NCBI GenBank assembly: GCA_903910495.1
Contig: CAIVZW010000223.1
Coordinates: 1 to 8,442, forward strand
Direction: 5' to 3'
Length of the DNA stretch: 8,442 nucleotides
Source of the DNA: an uncultured beta proteobacterium
GTDB lineage: Bacteria; Pseudomonadota; Gammaproteobacteria; Burkholderiales; Rhodocyclaceae
The translations under genes were made by a program, and so were the position numbers. This document shows, piece after piece, positions 1 to 6,146 of this stretch. The number at the start of each line of letters is the position of its first letter. The stretch's first letter is position 1. A model generated the notes under the pieces. That model made no database searches, was not told the DNA's origin, and was given only the letters and a program-made list of their open reading frames with translations.

Positions 1-1
1 C

Positions 2-682
2 GCCCACGTCGGCTTGCCCGGAAAAATCATCGCCGCCATGCAGCAGGCTGGCGTCCGCCGCCTGCTGCATATGAGTGCGCTCAGGTCTGCCGTCGATGCG
101 CCCTCGGCCTATCTGCGCTCGAAGGCCGCAGGCGAAGCCGTCGTGCTTGGCGCCGCGCAGGAACTGGAGATCACCGTGTTCCGTCCTTCCGTCATCTTCG
201 GCCCCGGTGACTCCTTCCTTAATACCTTCGCGACATTGCTCAGGCTTTTTCCCGTATTGCCCCTCGGGGGAGGCTCTGCACGCTTTCAGCCGGTCTATGT
301 CGGCGACGTGGCGGATGCCCTGGCGTCGTGCCTGACGGATACTGCTACCTTTGGCCAGACCTACGAACTGTGCGGGCCCAGGGTCTATAGTCTGCGTGAC
401 CTGGTCGATTACACCGGCAAGCTGATCGGCAAGCGCCGCCTGGTCATTGACCTGCCCGATGCGCTGGCCTATCTGCAGGCGACTTTCCTGAGTCTGCTGC
501 CCAAGCCGCCGCTGTCGCCGGACAACCTGCGCTCGATGCAGCTTGACAGCCTGACCGACGGGCAGCGCAACTATCCGGGCTGGCAACCCCGGTCGCTGGA
601 GGCGGTTGCTCCCGGCTATCTTTCTGCTGTTACACCTGAACTGCGCTTTGACGGCTACCGCAGCCGGGCCGGGCGTAAATAA
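2..682 (+). CDS. NDUFA9-like NAD(P)-binding SDR protein (5'-truncated)
   Basis: This is the C-terminal part of an atypical/extended short-chain dehydrogenase resembling bacterial proteins annotated 'complex I NDUFA9 subunit family'. The frame is open to the left edge, so the first visible codon (GCC at 2) is internal. The TTG at 14 lies inside the conserved segment AHVGLPGKIIAA and is not taken as the start. The N-terminal Rossmann glycine motif is outside the window. Visible features are HMSALR at about residues 23-28, the SDR YxxxK pair in AYLRSK (Tyr37/Lys41 of the visible part) and the segment FRPSVIFGPGDSFLN typical of NAD-dependent epimerase-like SDRs. Family members are usually a little over 300 aa; 226 codons are seen. 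The mitochondrial homologue is an accessory complex I subunit, while the bacterial role is not settled. No nuo genes are nearby. It ends with TAA 23 bp before the GST gene and is probably co-transcribed with it. Confidence 0.85.
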   Translation, partial: AHVGLPGKIIAAMQQAGVRRLLHMSALRSAVDAPSAYLRSKAAGEAVVLGAAQELEITVFRPSVIFGPGDSFLNTFATLLRLFPVLPLGGGSARFQPVYVGDVADALASCLTDTATFGQTYELCGPRVYSLRDLVDYTGKLIGKRRLVIDLPDALAYLQATFLSLLPKPPLSPDNLRSMQLDSLTDGQRNYPGWQPRSLEAVAPGYLSAVTPELRFDGYRSRAGRK

Positions 683-705
683 AACAATATTGGGAGATTT
701 GGGTC

Positions 706-1329
706 ATGTTGAAGCTTGTAATCGGAGATCGTAACTATTCGTCCTGGAGTCTGCGTCCCTGGCTGGCCATAAAGCAGGCTGGTCTGCCCTTTGATGAGGT
801 ATTCATCAGCCTGCGCAATTCCGGAACAAGAACTGAGATTTACAAATACTCCCCTTCGGGGAAAATACCCTGCCTGATCGACGAGGAAACGGTGGTCTGG
901 GATTCGCTGGCCATTTGCGAATATCTGGCCGAAAAATCGCCATCCCTGTGGCCATCCGACCGCAAATCGCGGGCCGAGGCGCGCGCCATCAGCGCCGAAA
1001 TGCATTCCGGTTTCGGTGCGCTGCGCCAAAGCATGCCGATGGAAATCCATGCCTCGAAACCCTATGACGACCGCACGGCCGAAGTGAGCGCCGATATTGC
1101 CCGCATCGTTTCGATCTGGGAAAGCTGTCGCAGTCGTTTTGCCAAGAGCGGGCCCTTCCTGTTCGGCACGTTCACGGTGGCCGACGCGATGTTTGCCCCT
1201 GTGGTCTGGCGTTTCCTGACGTACGCGGTAGAGCTTCCTCCGGCTTCGCGGGCGTGGGTTGAAACCATGTGTGCCTTACCGGCCATGCAGGAGTGGCGTA
1301 AAAGCGCGCTGGCCGAAAAAGGCCAGTAA
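706..1329 (+). CDS. Glutathione S-transferase family protein (Ser-type active site)
   Basis: A 207-aa protein of typical cytosolic GST length. The N-terminal thioredoxin-fold domain covers about residues 1-80. It carries NYSSWSLRPW (residues 10-19), where a Ser is the expected glutathione-activating residue. The cis-proline loop is SGKIPCL (Pro55) and the gamma-glutamyl-binding Asp-Ser pair is D66-S67 in VVWDSLAICEYL. The all-helical C-terminal domain contains FLFGTFTVADAMFAP (about 151-165), whose T-x-A-D is the helix N-capping box of GSTs. The start ATG is preceded by a good Shine-Dalgarno GGGAG at 692-696. The substrate cannot be told from sequence; GSTs conjugate or reduce electrophiles with glutathione in the cytoplasm. 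It sits 23 bp after the SDR gene and 26 bp before cca. It differs clearly from the second GST at 2599-3216, so the two are not a recent tandem duplication. Confidence 0.92.
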   Translation: MLKLVIGDRNYSSWSLRPWLAIKQAGLPFDEVFISLRNSGTRTEIYKYSPSGKIPCLIDEETVVWDSLAICEYLAEKSPSLWPSDRKSRAEARAISAEMHSGFGALRQSMPMEIHASKPYDDRTAEVSADIARIVSIWESCRSRFAKSGPFLFGTFTVADAMFAPVVWRFLTYAVELPPASRAWVETMCALPAMQEWRKSALAEKGQ

Positions 1330-1355
1330 GCACTCACCCCCATCCATCCTGCGCC

Positions 1356-2576
1356 ATGCGAATCTTCACGGTGGGTGGCGCTGTCCGCGACGAGTTGCTG
1401 GGCTTGCCGGTGCAGGATCGTGATTACGTCGTCGTTGGCGCTTCACCCGATGAAATGCTGGCCCTAGGGTTCAAACCGGTAGGCAAGGACTTCCCGGTTT
1501 TTCTGCACCCGAAAACGCACGAGGAGTATGCGCTCGCGCGCACCGAGCGCAAGGCCGGCCATGGCTACAAGGGCTTTTCCTTCCACGCGGCGCCCGAAGT
1601 CAGCCTCGAACAAGATCTGGCACGACGCGACCTGACCATCAACGCCATCGCCCGTGCCGATGACGGTTCGCTGACCGATCCCTTTGGCGGCGTGGCCGAT
1701 ATCGAGGCGCGGGTGTTGCGTCATGTCGGACCGGCATTCATCGAAGATCCGGTCCGCATCCTGCGCGTCGCCCGCTTTTCCGCGCGCTTTTCCGCTTTCT
1801 CGCTGGCGCCTGAGACCCTTGAACTGATGCGCCGGATGGTGCAGAGCGGGGAAGCGGATCATCTGGTTGCCGAACGGGTCTGGCAGGAAATGGCCAAGGG
1901 GCTGATGGAAGCGCAACCGTCGCGCATGATCGATGTGTTGCGCGACTGTGGCGCGCTGGCGCGACTGCTGCCTGAACTGGATCGGCTGTTTGGCGTGCCG
2001 CAGCGCGCCGATTACCATCCCGAAATCGATACCGGTGTGCACGTCATGATGGCACTGGATCATTCGGCACAGTACGGCTATGCCTTGCCGGTCCGATTTG
2101 CCGTACTCCTGCACGATCTCGGCAAGGGTCTGACGCCAGCAACTGACCTGCCGCGCCATCCGGGGCACGAGCTGCGCAGTGTCAAACTGGTTGACGACCT
2201 CTGTGCGCGCCTCAGGGCACCGACGGAGTGCCGCGATCTGGCGCTGCTCACGGCGCGCTATCATGGCGATATTCGGCGCGGTCCCGAACTGCGTGCGGCA
2301 ACTGTGGTCAAGTTGCTGGAACGAACCGATGCCTTGCGCCGCCCGCAGCGCTTTGCACAACTGCTGGAGGCCTGCAGTTGCGATTATCATGGGCGTCTGG
2401 GCTGGGAAGACAAGCCGATACCAGCGCCGGAACTGTTCATGCAGGCGCTGCAGGCCATCCGCCGCGTAGACGCCGCGGCGATTGCGCGCACGTGCAGCGA
2501 TGCGGCACAGATTGCCGCGCATCTGCACGCCGCACGGGTCGCTGCCGTCAAGCAGGCTCTGGAACTGGCGGATTGA
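1356..2576 (+). CDS. cca: Multifunctional CCA protein (tRNA nucleotidyltransferase with HD domain)
   Basis: This enzyme adds or repairs the 3'-CCA end of tRNAs using CTP and ATP. The 406-aa length and collinearity match the long E. coli-type Cca (about 412 aa), a class II nucleotidyltransferase with an added HD phosphohydrolase domain. Visible motifs are VGGAVRDELLG (6-16) and the metal-binding DxD pair D21/D23. Also present are RRDLTINA (90-97), the template-like region EDPVRILRVARF (130-141) and AERVWQEMAKG (172-182). The HD domain includes HPEIDTGVH (221-229) and LLHDLGKGL (251-259) with H253-D254. In E. coli this domain has phosphatase and 2',3'-cyclic phosphodiesterase activity. The ATG at 1356 gives the canonical MRIFTVGGAVRD start; no Shine-Dalgarno is evident upstream, which suggests translation linked to the preceding GST gene 26 bp away. 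A large antisense frame lies across this gene but has no protein-like features. Confidence 0.97.
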   Translation: MRIFTVGGAVRDELLGLPVQDRDYVVVGASPDEMLALGFKPVGKDFPVFLHPKTHEEYALARTERKAGHGYKGFSFHAAPEVSLEQDLARRDLTINAIARADDGSLTDPFGGVADIEARVLRHVGPAFIEDPVRILRVARFSARFSAFSLAPETLELMRRMVQSGEADHLVAERVWQEMAKGLMEAQPSRMIDVLRDCGALARLLPELDRLFGVPQRADYHPEIDTGVHVMMALDHSAQYGYALPVRFAVLLHDLGKGLTPATDLPRHPGHELRSVKLVDDLCARLRAPTECRDLALLTARYHGDIRRGPELRAATVVKLLERTDALRRPQRFAQLLEACSCDYHGRLGWEDKPIPAPELFMQALQAIRRVDAAAIARTCSDAAQIAAHLHAARVAAVKQALELAD

Positions 2577-2583
2577 TTTTTAT

Positions 2584-2589
2584 CGAGGA
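2584..2589 (+). promoter_or_regulatory. Ribosome binding site of the YfcG-like GST
   Basis: CGAGGA lies 9 nt before the ATG at 2599. It decides the start of the gene, because an in-frame ATG at 2482 would add 39 residues with no GST resemblance and would overlap cca. Starting at 2599 gives the canonical MITLYT N-terminus. Confidence 0.75.
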
Positions 2590-2598
2590 CAAAACGTA

Positions 2599-3216
2599 AT
2601 GATCACGCTCTACACATGGAGTACGCCCAACGGGCGCAAGGTTTCGATCATGCTTGAGGAATGCGGGCTGCGTTACCGGGTCAGGGCGGTGGATATCACG
2701 CAGGGCGAACAGTTAAAACCCGAGTTCATGGTCATCAACCCGAATTCGAAAATCCCGGCCATCGTCGATAGCGAAGGGCCGGATGGATGGCCGATAACCC
2801 TGTTCGAGTCTGGCGCGATTCTCCTCTACCTGGCGGCCAAGACGGGTAAGTTTCTTCCGGCATGCGACCGGGGCAAGTACGAAGCCATGCAGTGGCTGAT
2901 GTTCCAGATGGGCGGAGTCGGTCCGATGTTTGGTCAGACCCACCACTTTTTACGCTTTGCTCCCGAACCCCAGCCCTATGCCATCAAGCGCTACCGCACG
3001 GAAACAGCACGTCTTTACGCGGTGCTGGACAAACGTCTGGGCGAGGCAGAGTACCTGGCCAGCGAGTACTCGATTGCCGACATGGCTACCTTTCCCTGGG
3101 TGGCGCGGCATGAATGGCAGAAGATTGATCTGGCCGATTATCCCCGCGTGCGGCGTTGGTATGAAACGATTGCGGCGCGTCCGGGGGTCGAACGCGGAAT
3201 GATGATTCCGAAGTAG
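2599..3216 (+). CDS. yfcG: YfcG-like (Ure2-like, nu-class) glutathione S-transferase / disulfide reductase
   Basis: A 205-aa protein closely collinear with E. coli YfcG (about 215 aa), a GST-fold enzyme with glutathione-dependent disulfide-bond reductase activity and little classical transferase activity. The N-terminal motif STPNGRK places T9 and N11 exactly where YfcG has its key Thr9/Asn11 and no catalytic Cys or Tyr. The thioredoxin-fold domain then shows NPNSKIPAIVD (cis-Pro53) and the glutathione-binding FESGAILLYLA (E70-S71). The helical domain contains GGVGPMFGQTHHF (105-117), a hallmark of the Ure2/YfcG group, and the capping box YSIAD (157-161). It follows cca by 22 bp and is the last gene of the plus-strand cluster. 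The likely role is cytoplasmic thiol/disulfide or peroxide metabolism with glutathione; the physiological substrate is unknown. Confidence 0.92.
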   Translation: MITLYTWSTPNGRKVSIMLEECGLRYRVRAVDITQGEQLKPEFMVINPNSKIPAIVDSEGPDGWPITLFESGAILLYLAAKTGKFLPACDRGKYEAMQWLMFQMGGVGPMFGQTHHFLRFAPEPQPYAIKRYRTETARLYAVLDKRLGEAEYLASEYSIADMATFPWVARHEWQKIDLADYPRVRRWYETIAARPGVERGMMIPK

Positions 3217-3349
3217 GCCGGGTCAGGCAAAGAGGGGCGTCTGAAAGCCCGTAGTTGTTGCGATCAGGCGGCATCCCCAAAATAGTTTCCGGAAGCGTTC
3301 AACCCTTTCCGTACTCGATCGTTATTTCACCTGCAAGCTACTCAACCGA
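3217..3349 (+). other. Intergenic stretch after the YfcG-like GST
   Basis: I see no convincing promoter, terminator or RNA gene here. A GGGC...GCCC pairing near 3237-3250 is only 4 bp and has no T-run, so it is not called a terminator. The frame of the small downstream ORF stays open leftwards to 3245 without an ATG, GTG or TTG start. This could be chance, or could mean that the small ORF is the tail of a decayed longer gene. Confidence 0.4.
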
Positions 3350-3580
3350 GTGCTGGCCAAGAAAATGGTGACCGTCATGGAAATGAGCGCAGGAAAAGTC
3401 CTGGATGAGGCGTGCAACCACTATAACGACGTTTATTGCGACGAAGTTTTGTACGCCGCCTGGGCAGAAGCGCCGAAAGTTGACGCCGGTCTGGCAAAGC
3501 GAGGGGGCCCGGCTTACGCCGAACAGGCACGACTGTGCGTTGAGTCCTTCATGGCTCGCCTCTCAGCCTGCCAAGGGTAA
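3350..3580 (+). CDS. Hypothetical small protein, unknown function
   Basis: I do not recognise this ORF. It encodes 76 aa from GTG 3350, or 71 aa from ATG 3365 or 67 aa from ATG 3377; none of these starts has a clear ribosome binding site. The reading is protein-like, with an acidic/aromatic middle (NHYNDVYCDEVLYAAWAEAP), four cysteines and no signal peptide or membrane segment. It stops with TAA 7 bp from the convergent midA stop. Its GC3 looks lower than that of the neighbours. The frame has no stop back to 3245, so a truncated or misjudged start is possible. It may be a real lineage-specific gene or a spurious frame. Confidence 0.4.
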   Translation: MLAKKMVTVMEMSAGKVLDEACNHYNDVYCDEVLYAAWAEAPKVDAGLAKRGGPAYAEQARLCVESFMARLSACQG

Positions 3581-3587
3581 AGGAAGC

Positions 3588-4748
3588 TTACAACATTGCG
3601 CTGCGGTCGCCCTGAGCGAATCCGAGCAACGTTTGTTCAATGCCCTTGCCCAGAGCAACGGCCTTGAACAATTCGCCCATTTCGGCGGGCGAAATCAGTT
3701 TCTGCGCAGCCTGCGCCTGCGGCAGGTAGCGCAGCGTATCTTCAACCGGGATGCGTGCCAGCACTTCGCTCAATCCACAGTTGAGCAGGAAGCTGGCCTG
3801 CGTCGTATAACCCAGGAACTCTAGCCCGGCGTCGAAACCGGCATCGACAATCGACGTAAAATCAACGTGCGCCGTGATGTCCTGCAGACCGGGGAGAAAG
3901 AACGGTTCGCCGTGGGCACGGTGGCGGTAGTGGCACATCAGGGTGCCGGTAGAGCGCTGCGGATGGTAATACTCGTGGTGCGGAAAGCCGTAGTCGATGA
4001 GCAGCAGGGCTCCTTTGCCGAGAATGCCGGCCCAGGCTGCCGTCCAGTCGGCAGAAGCGAGGCAGATCTCGCTCAGGTAGCCAGCCGGCAACGGGTATTC
4101 GGCCACTATGGCCAGTGCCCGTTCGAGCAGGCGGCCCCGGGCCGGTCGGTCACACCAGACGAATTCATTGCCCTCCCAGGCGACGCCGCGTTCGAGAATA
4201 GTGTCATCGCTGGCGAAGACCACCAGATGGGCCGGCATGGCATCGAGCAGTTCATTGGCCAGCACCAGGCCATCGAAGCTTTCTGGCAGGCGGTCGAGCC
4301 AGTCGACGCGGGCGAGCAGATGAGGCGCTCGCTGGCTGATCGTGAGGCGCTGGCGCTCACGTAGTTCGCCGGAGAGATCGAGGATGCTGTAGTGCTCGGG
4401 AAGTGAATTGCGCCGTTCGAGTTCAAGCAGCAAATCGGCTGCGAGCCGCCCCGAGCCGGCGCCGACCTCGATCATCTGCGGCGCACTGAGAGCTAGTATC
4501 TGCGCGACTTGTGCGCCGAGTGTCTGGCTGAAGACCGGCGAAATTTCCGGCGCGGTGACAAAGTCACCGGCAGCGCCGAACTTGTGCGCCCCGCCTGAGT
4601 AGTAACCCATGCCCGGAGCGTAGAGCGCCAGCGCCATGAAACGGTCGAAACCGATCCAGTCGCCAGCTGAGCCGATTTCATCGGCAATGCGGCACTTCAG
4701 CGCGTCGCTATAGGCCAGCGCATCGTGATCAGGTGTGGGTAGTTTCAT
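3588..4748 (-). CDS. SAM-dependent methyltransferase, MidA/NDUFAF7 family (COG1565)
   Basis: A 386-aa class I methyltransferase of the family that includes mitochondrial NDUFAF7 (MidA), which in eukaryotes methylates an arginine of the complex I NDUFS2 subunit. Motifs in order are APGMGYYSGG (44-53), the family signature GDFVTAPEISPVF (61-73), the SAM-binding loop IEVGAGSGRLAADLL (93-107), ANELLDAMPAH (164-174), IDYGFPHHEYY (251-261) and DITAHVDFTSI (290-300). The length is usual for the family. The bacterial substrate is unknown to me, although NuoCD/NuoD would be the analogue. The ATG lies only 6 bp after the cobC stop, so the gene is very probably the last cistron of the cobT-cobS-cobC transcript. 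An AGGG sits about 12 nt upstream of the ATG, a little far for an ideal ribosome binding site. Confidence 0.92.
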   Translation of the reverse strand: MKLPTPDHDALAYSDALKCRIADEIGSAGDWIGFDRFMALALYAPGMGYYSGGAHKFGAAGDFVTAPEISPVFSQTLGAQVAQILALSAPQMIEVGAGSGRLAADLLLELERRNSLPEHYSILDLSGELRERQRLTISQRAPHLLARVDWLDRLPESFDGLVLANELLDAMPAHLVVFASDDTILERGVAWEGNEFVWCDRPARGRLLERALAIVAEYPLPAGYLSEICLASADWTAAWAGILGKGALLLIDYGFPHHEYYHPQRSTGTLMCHYRHRAHGEPFFLPGLQDITAHVDFTSIVDAGFDAGLEFLGYTTQASFLLNCGLSEVLARIPVEDTLRYLPQAQAAQKLISPAEMGELFKAVALGKGIEQTLLGFAQGDRSAML

Positions 4749-4754
4749 AGCGTG

Positions 4755-5273
4755 TCAGACCCTGTTTTCAATCTCGATTTTCGTGACGCTGCCAAAGTCG
4801 AACGTAAGTTGCGTCCACTCCTCCACCGGAAGTTGCCGCCAATAGCCAAGCAGCGCACGGATGATGCCGGCGTGGGTGACCAGAGCCACGCGCGGGCTGT
4901 CAAGCGAGGCGGCAAAGGCCAGGGCGCGCTGCTTCAGCCCGGCGACCGATTCGCCGCCGGGCGGAACGAAATTGAGCACGTCGGCGGCCCAAGCATCGAG
5001 CGCTGTGCGATCGATGTCATTCCAGCGCTTTCCTTCCCACTCGCCAAAATCGATTTCGCTCAGCCGGGCGTCGATGCCGGCCTGCGGGTCGAGCGCCTCG
5101 GCCAGCCGTCGGGCGCGGCGCAGGGGGCTGGAGATGACCGGCGTTCCTTCCGGCAGCAACGTCCGGATGCGCGCCGCGACGTGTTGCGGATCTTCGCAAT
5201 CGACGTCGAGCCGGCCGTAGCACAGGCCGTCCTCGACCAGCGGACGCGGATGGCGGATCAGGAAAACCTGCAC
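4755..5273 (-). CDS. cobC: Alpha-ribazole (5'-phosphate) phosphatase, histidine phosphatase family
   Basis: A 172-aa histidine (phosphoglycerate-mutase-like) phosphatase that removes the 5'-phosphate from adenosylcobalamin phosphate or alpha-ribazole phosphate in late B12 synthesis. The phospho-acceptor motif is LIRHPRP (R7, H8); the usual RHG reads RHP here. SSPLRRAR (48-55) supplies the second arginine. LSEIDFGEWEG (71-81) is the acidic motif, PGGES lies at 105-109, and VTHAGIIRA (132-140) holds the second catalytic His134. The assignment to CobC rather than a generic phosphatase rests on the CYGRLDV segment and the position between cobS and midA. The start is GTG at 5273, because the LIRHPRP N-terminus fixes it and the frame further upstream reads into cobS in another register. 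The start overlaps the end of cobS by 16 bp, suggesting translational coupling. Confidence 0.92.
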   Translation of the reverse strand: MQVFLIRHPRPLVEDGLCYGRLDVDCEDPQHVAARIRTLLPEGTPVISSPLRRARRLAEALDPQAGIDARLSEIDFGEWEGKRWNDIDRTALDAWAADVLNFVPPGGESVAGLKQRALAFAASLDSPRVALVTHAGIIRALLGYWRQLPVEEWTQLTFDFGSVTKIEIENRV

Positions 5274-6013
5274 AGCAGCCCGCAATAGAAGGCGACTTCG
5301 GAAAGCTGCTGGGTTGCGCCGAGGCAATCGCCGGTATAACCGCCGATCCGCCGTTTGAACAGGCGCGCCAGCCAGAGCGTGGCAAGCAGGGCGAAAGCAA
5401 CGGCGACCAGGGCTTGCCCTGGCGGCAACAGCAGCAGCGGCAGTAGCGCAGTCACTGCGGCAAAGGCCAGCGAAGCGCGGCTGATACCGGTGGCCAGCGG
5501 CTTGGCCTTGCCCTCGTCGCGCACGTAGTCGAGCGCACGCAACAGGATCGTCGCACACAGGCGTGAGAACGCGTGTCCGGCAATCAGCGACGGCGGAATC
5601 AGCAGTAGATCGATTTCGACCAGCGCACAGAACTTGGCGAGCAGCAGGATGACCAGCGCCACCGCGCCAAAGCTGCCGATCCGCGAGTCCTTCATGATCG
5701 CCAGGATCTGCGTCTTCTCCCAGCCACCGCCGAAGCCATCGACCATGTCGCTCCAGCCGTCCTCGTGGAAAGCTCCGGTGAGATACAGCGTAATCGCCAT
5801 TGACGCCAGCACGGCCAGCGTTTTTGGCCAGAAGAATGAACTCAGGAAAAAAACGAGCGCGGCCATGCCGCCGACGATCAGGCCAACCGCAGGGAAATAA
5901 CGCGAGGACCGCTCCAGCGCCTCACTGCTGTGCCCGACCCAGGCCGGAACGGGCAAGCGCGTGAAAAAACGGATCGCGCCAAGGAAATATTCGAGTTCGG
6001 TTCGGATGGTCAT
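5258..6013 (-). CDS. cobS: Adenosylcobinamide-GDP ribazoletransferase (cobalamin-5'-phosphate synthase)
   Basis: CobS is a polytopic inner-membrane enzyme that joins adenosylcobinamide-GDP to alpha-ribazole (phosphate), giving adenosylcobalamin (phosphate) and GMP. The 251 aa are normal for the family. Diagnostic motifs are LGAIRFFTRLPVP (11-23), the catalytic acidic stretch TGAFHEDGWSDMVDGFGGGW (79-98), MKDSRIGSFG (107-116) and GGYTGDCLGATQQ (224-236). Hydrophobic membrane segments lie roughly at 43-61, 65-80, 115-137, 180-197 and 199-216. The ATG at 6013 gives the expected N-terminus, but the Shine-Dalgarno is poor. The 133-bp gap to the upstream gene cobT is almost filled by an inverted repeat. 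The 3' end overlaps cobC by 16 bp. Confidence 0.96.
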   Translation of the reverse strand: MTIRTELEYFLGAIRFFTRLPVPAWVGHSSEALERSSRYFPAVGLIVGGMAALVFFLSSFFWPKTLAVLASMAITLYLTGAFHEDGWSDMVDGFGGGWEKTQILAIMKDSRIGSFGAVALVILLLAKFCALVEIDLLLIPPSLIAGHAFSRLCATILLRALDYVRDEGKAKPLATGISRASLAFAAVTALLPLLLLPPGQALVAVAFALLATLWLARLFKRRIGGYTGDCLGATQQLSEVAFYCGLLCRFS

Positions 6014-6025
6014 GCTTAGTCGCTA

Positions 6026-6145
6026 TTCAAACAGAAAGCGAACCACCAAGGCACAAAGACACCAAGCCACACCAAGGAAATCTCTTGTTCTTGTATTTCT
6101 TGGTGAAACTTTGTGCGCTTGGTGTCTTGGTGGTTCGCATTTGAA
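6026..6145. repeat. ~120-bp imperfect inverted repeat of CACCAAG modules between cobT and cobS
   Basis: The left arm GCGAACCACCAAG (6038-6050) is exactly complementary to CTTGGTGGTTCGC (6126-6138). The pairing continues imperfectly inward to CACCAAGGAAAT (6070-6081) against ATTTCTTGGTG (6095-6105), leaving a loop of about 13 nt (6082-6094). An outer pair TTCAAA (6026-6031) / TTTGAA (6140-6145) frames it. Each arm is a chain of 8-10-bp modules. Reading inward, the left arm is ACCACCAAG, GCACAAAG, ACACCAAG, CCACACCAAG. The right arm (complement) is ACCACCAAG, ACACCAAG, CGCACAAAG, TTTCACCAAG, so the two middle modules are swapped. The element ends 1 bp from the cobT stop and 12 bp from the cobS start. 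No transposase and no clear target-site duplication are seen. It could be a MITE/REP-like mobile palindrome or an RNA stem within the cob transcript. Confidence 0.8.
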
Positions 6146-6146
6146 G

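Noticed and set aside
850..862. TCCCCTTCGGGGA hairpin with a UUCG-type loop followed by A-rich sequence
   Set aside because: It lies within the conserved SPSGKIP codons of the first GST, so coding constraint explains it. There is no T-run for a terminator.
1464..2528. 354-codon open frame on the minus strand opposite cca
   Set aside because: Its translation is rich in Arg, Gln and His with no recognisable domain. It is fully antisense to an unmistakable cca gene and is a by-product of GC-rich codon usage.
2482..2598. N-terminal extension of the YfcG-like GST from an ATG at 2482
   Set aside because: The extra 39 residues overlap cca and do not resemble any GST N-terminus. A good ribosome binding site precedes the ATG at 2599.
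3237..3250. Possible GGGC/GCCC terminator after the YfcG-like GST
   Set aside because: Only 4 bp of stem and no following T-run, too weak to call.
3867..4364. 165-codon plus-strand frame opposite the MidA-type methyltransferase
   Set aside because: It is a shadow of the methyltransferase, whose motifs are clearly on the minus strand. There is no ribosome binding site and no family resemblance.
5274..5558. N-terminal extension of the cobC frame upstream of GTG 5273
   Set aside because: The extension lies within cobS in a different register and is Arg/Ala-rich. The histidine phosphatase fold starts at QVFLIRHPRP, so only 4755-5273 is called.
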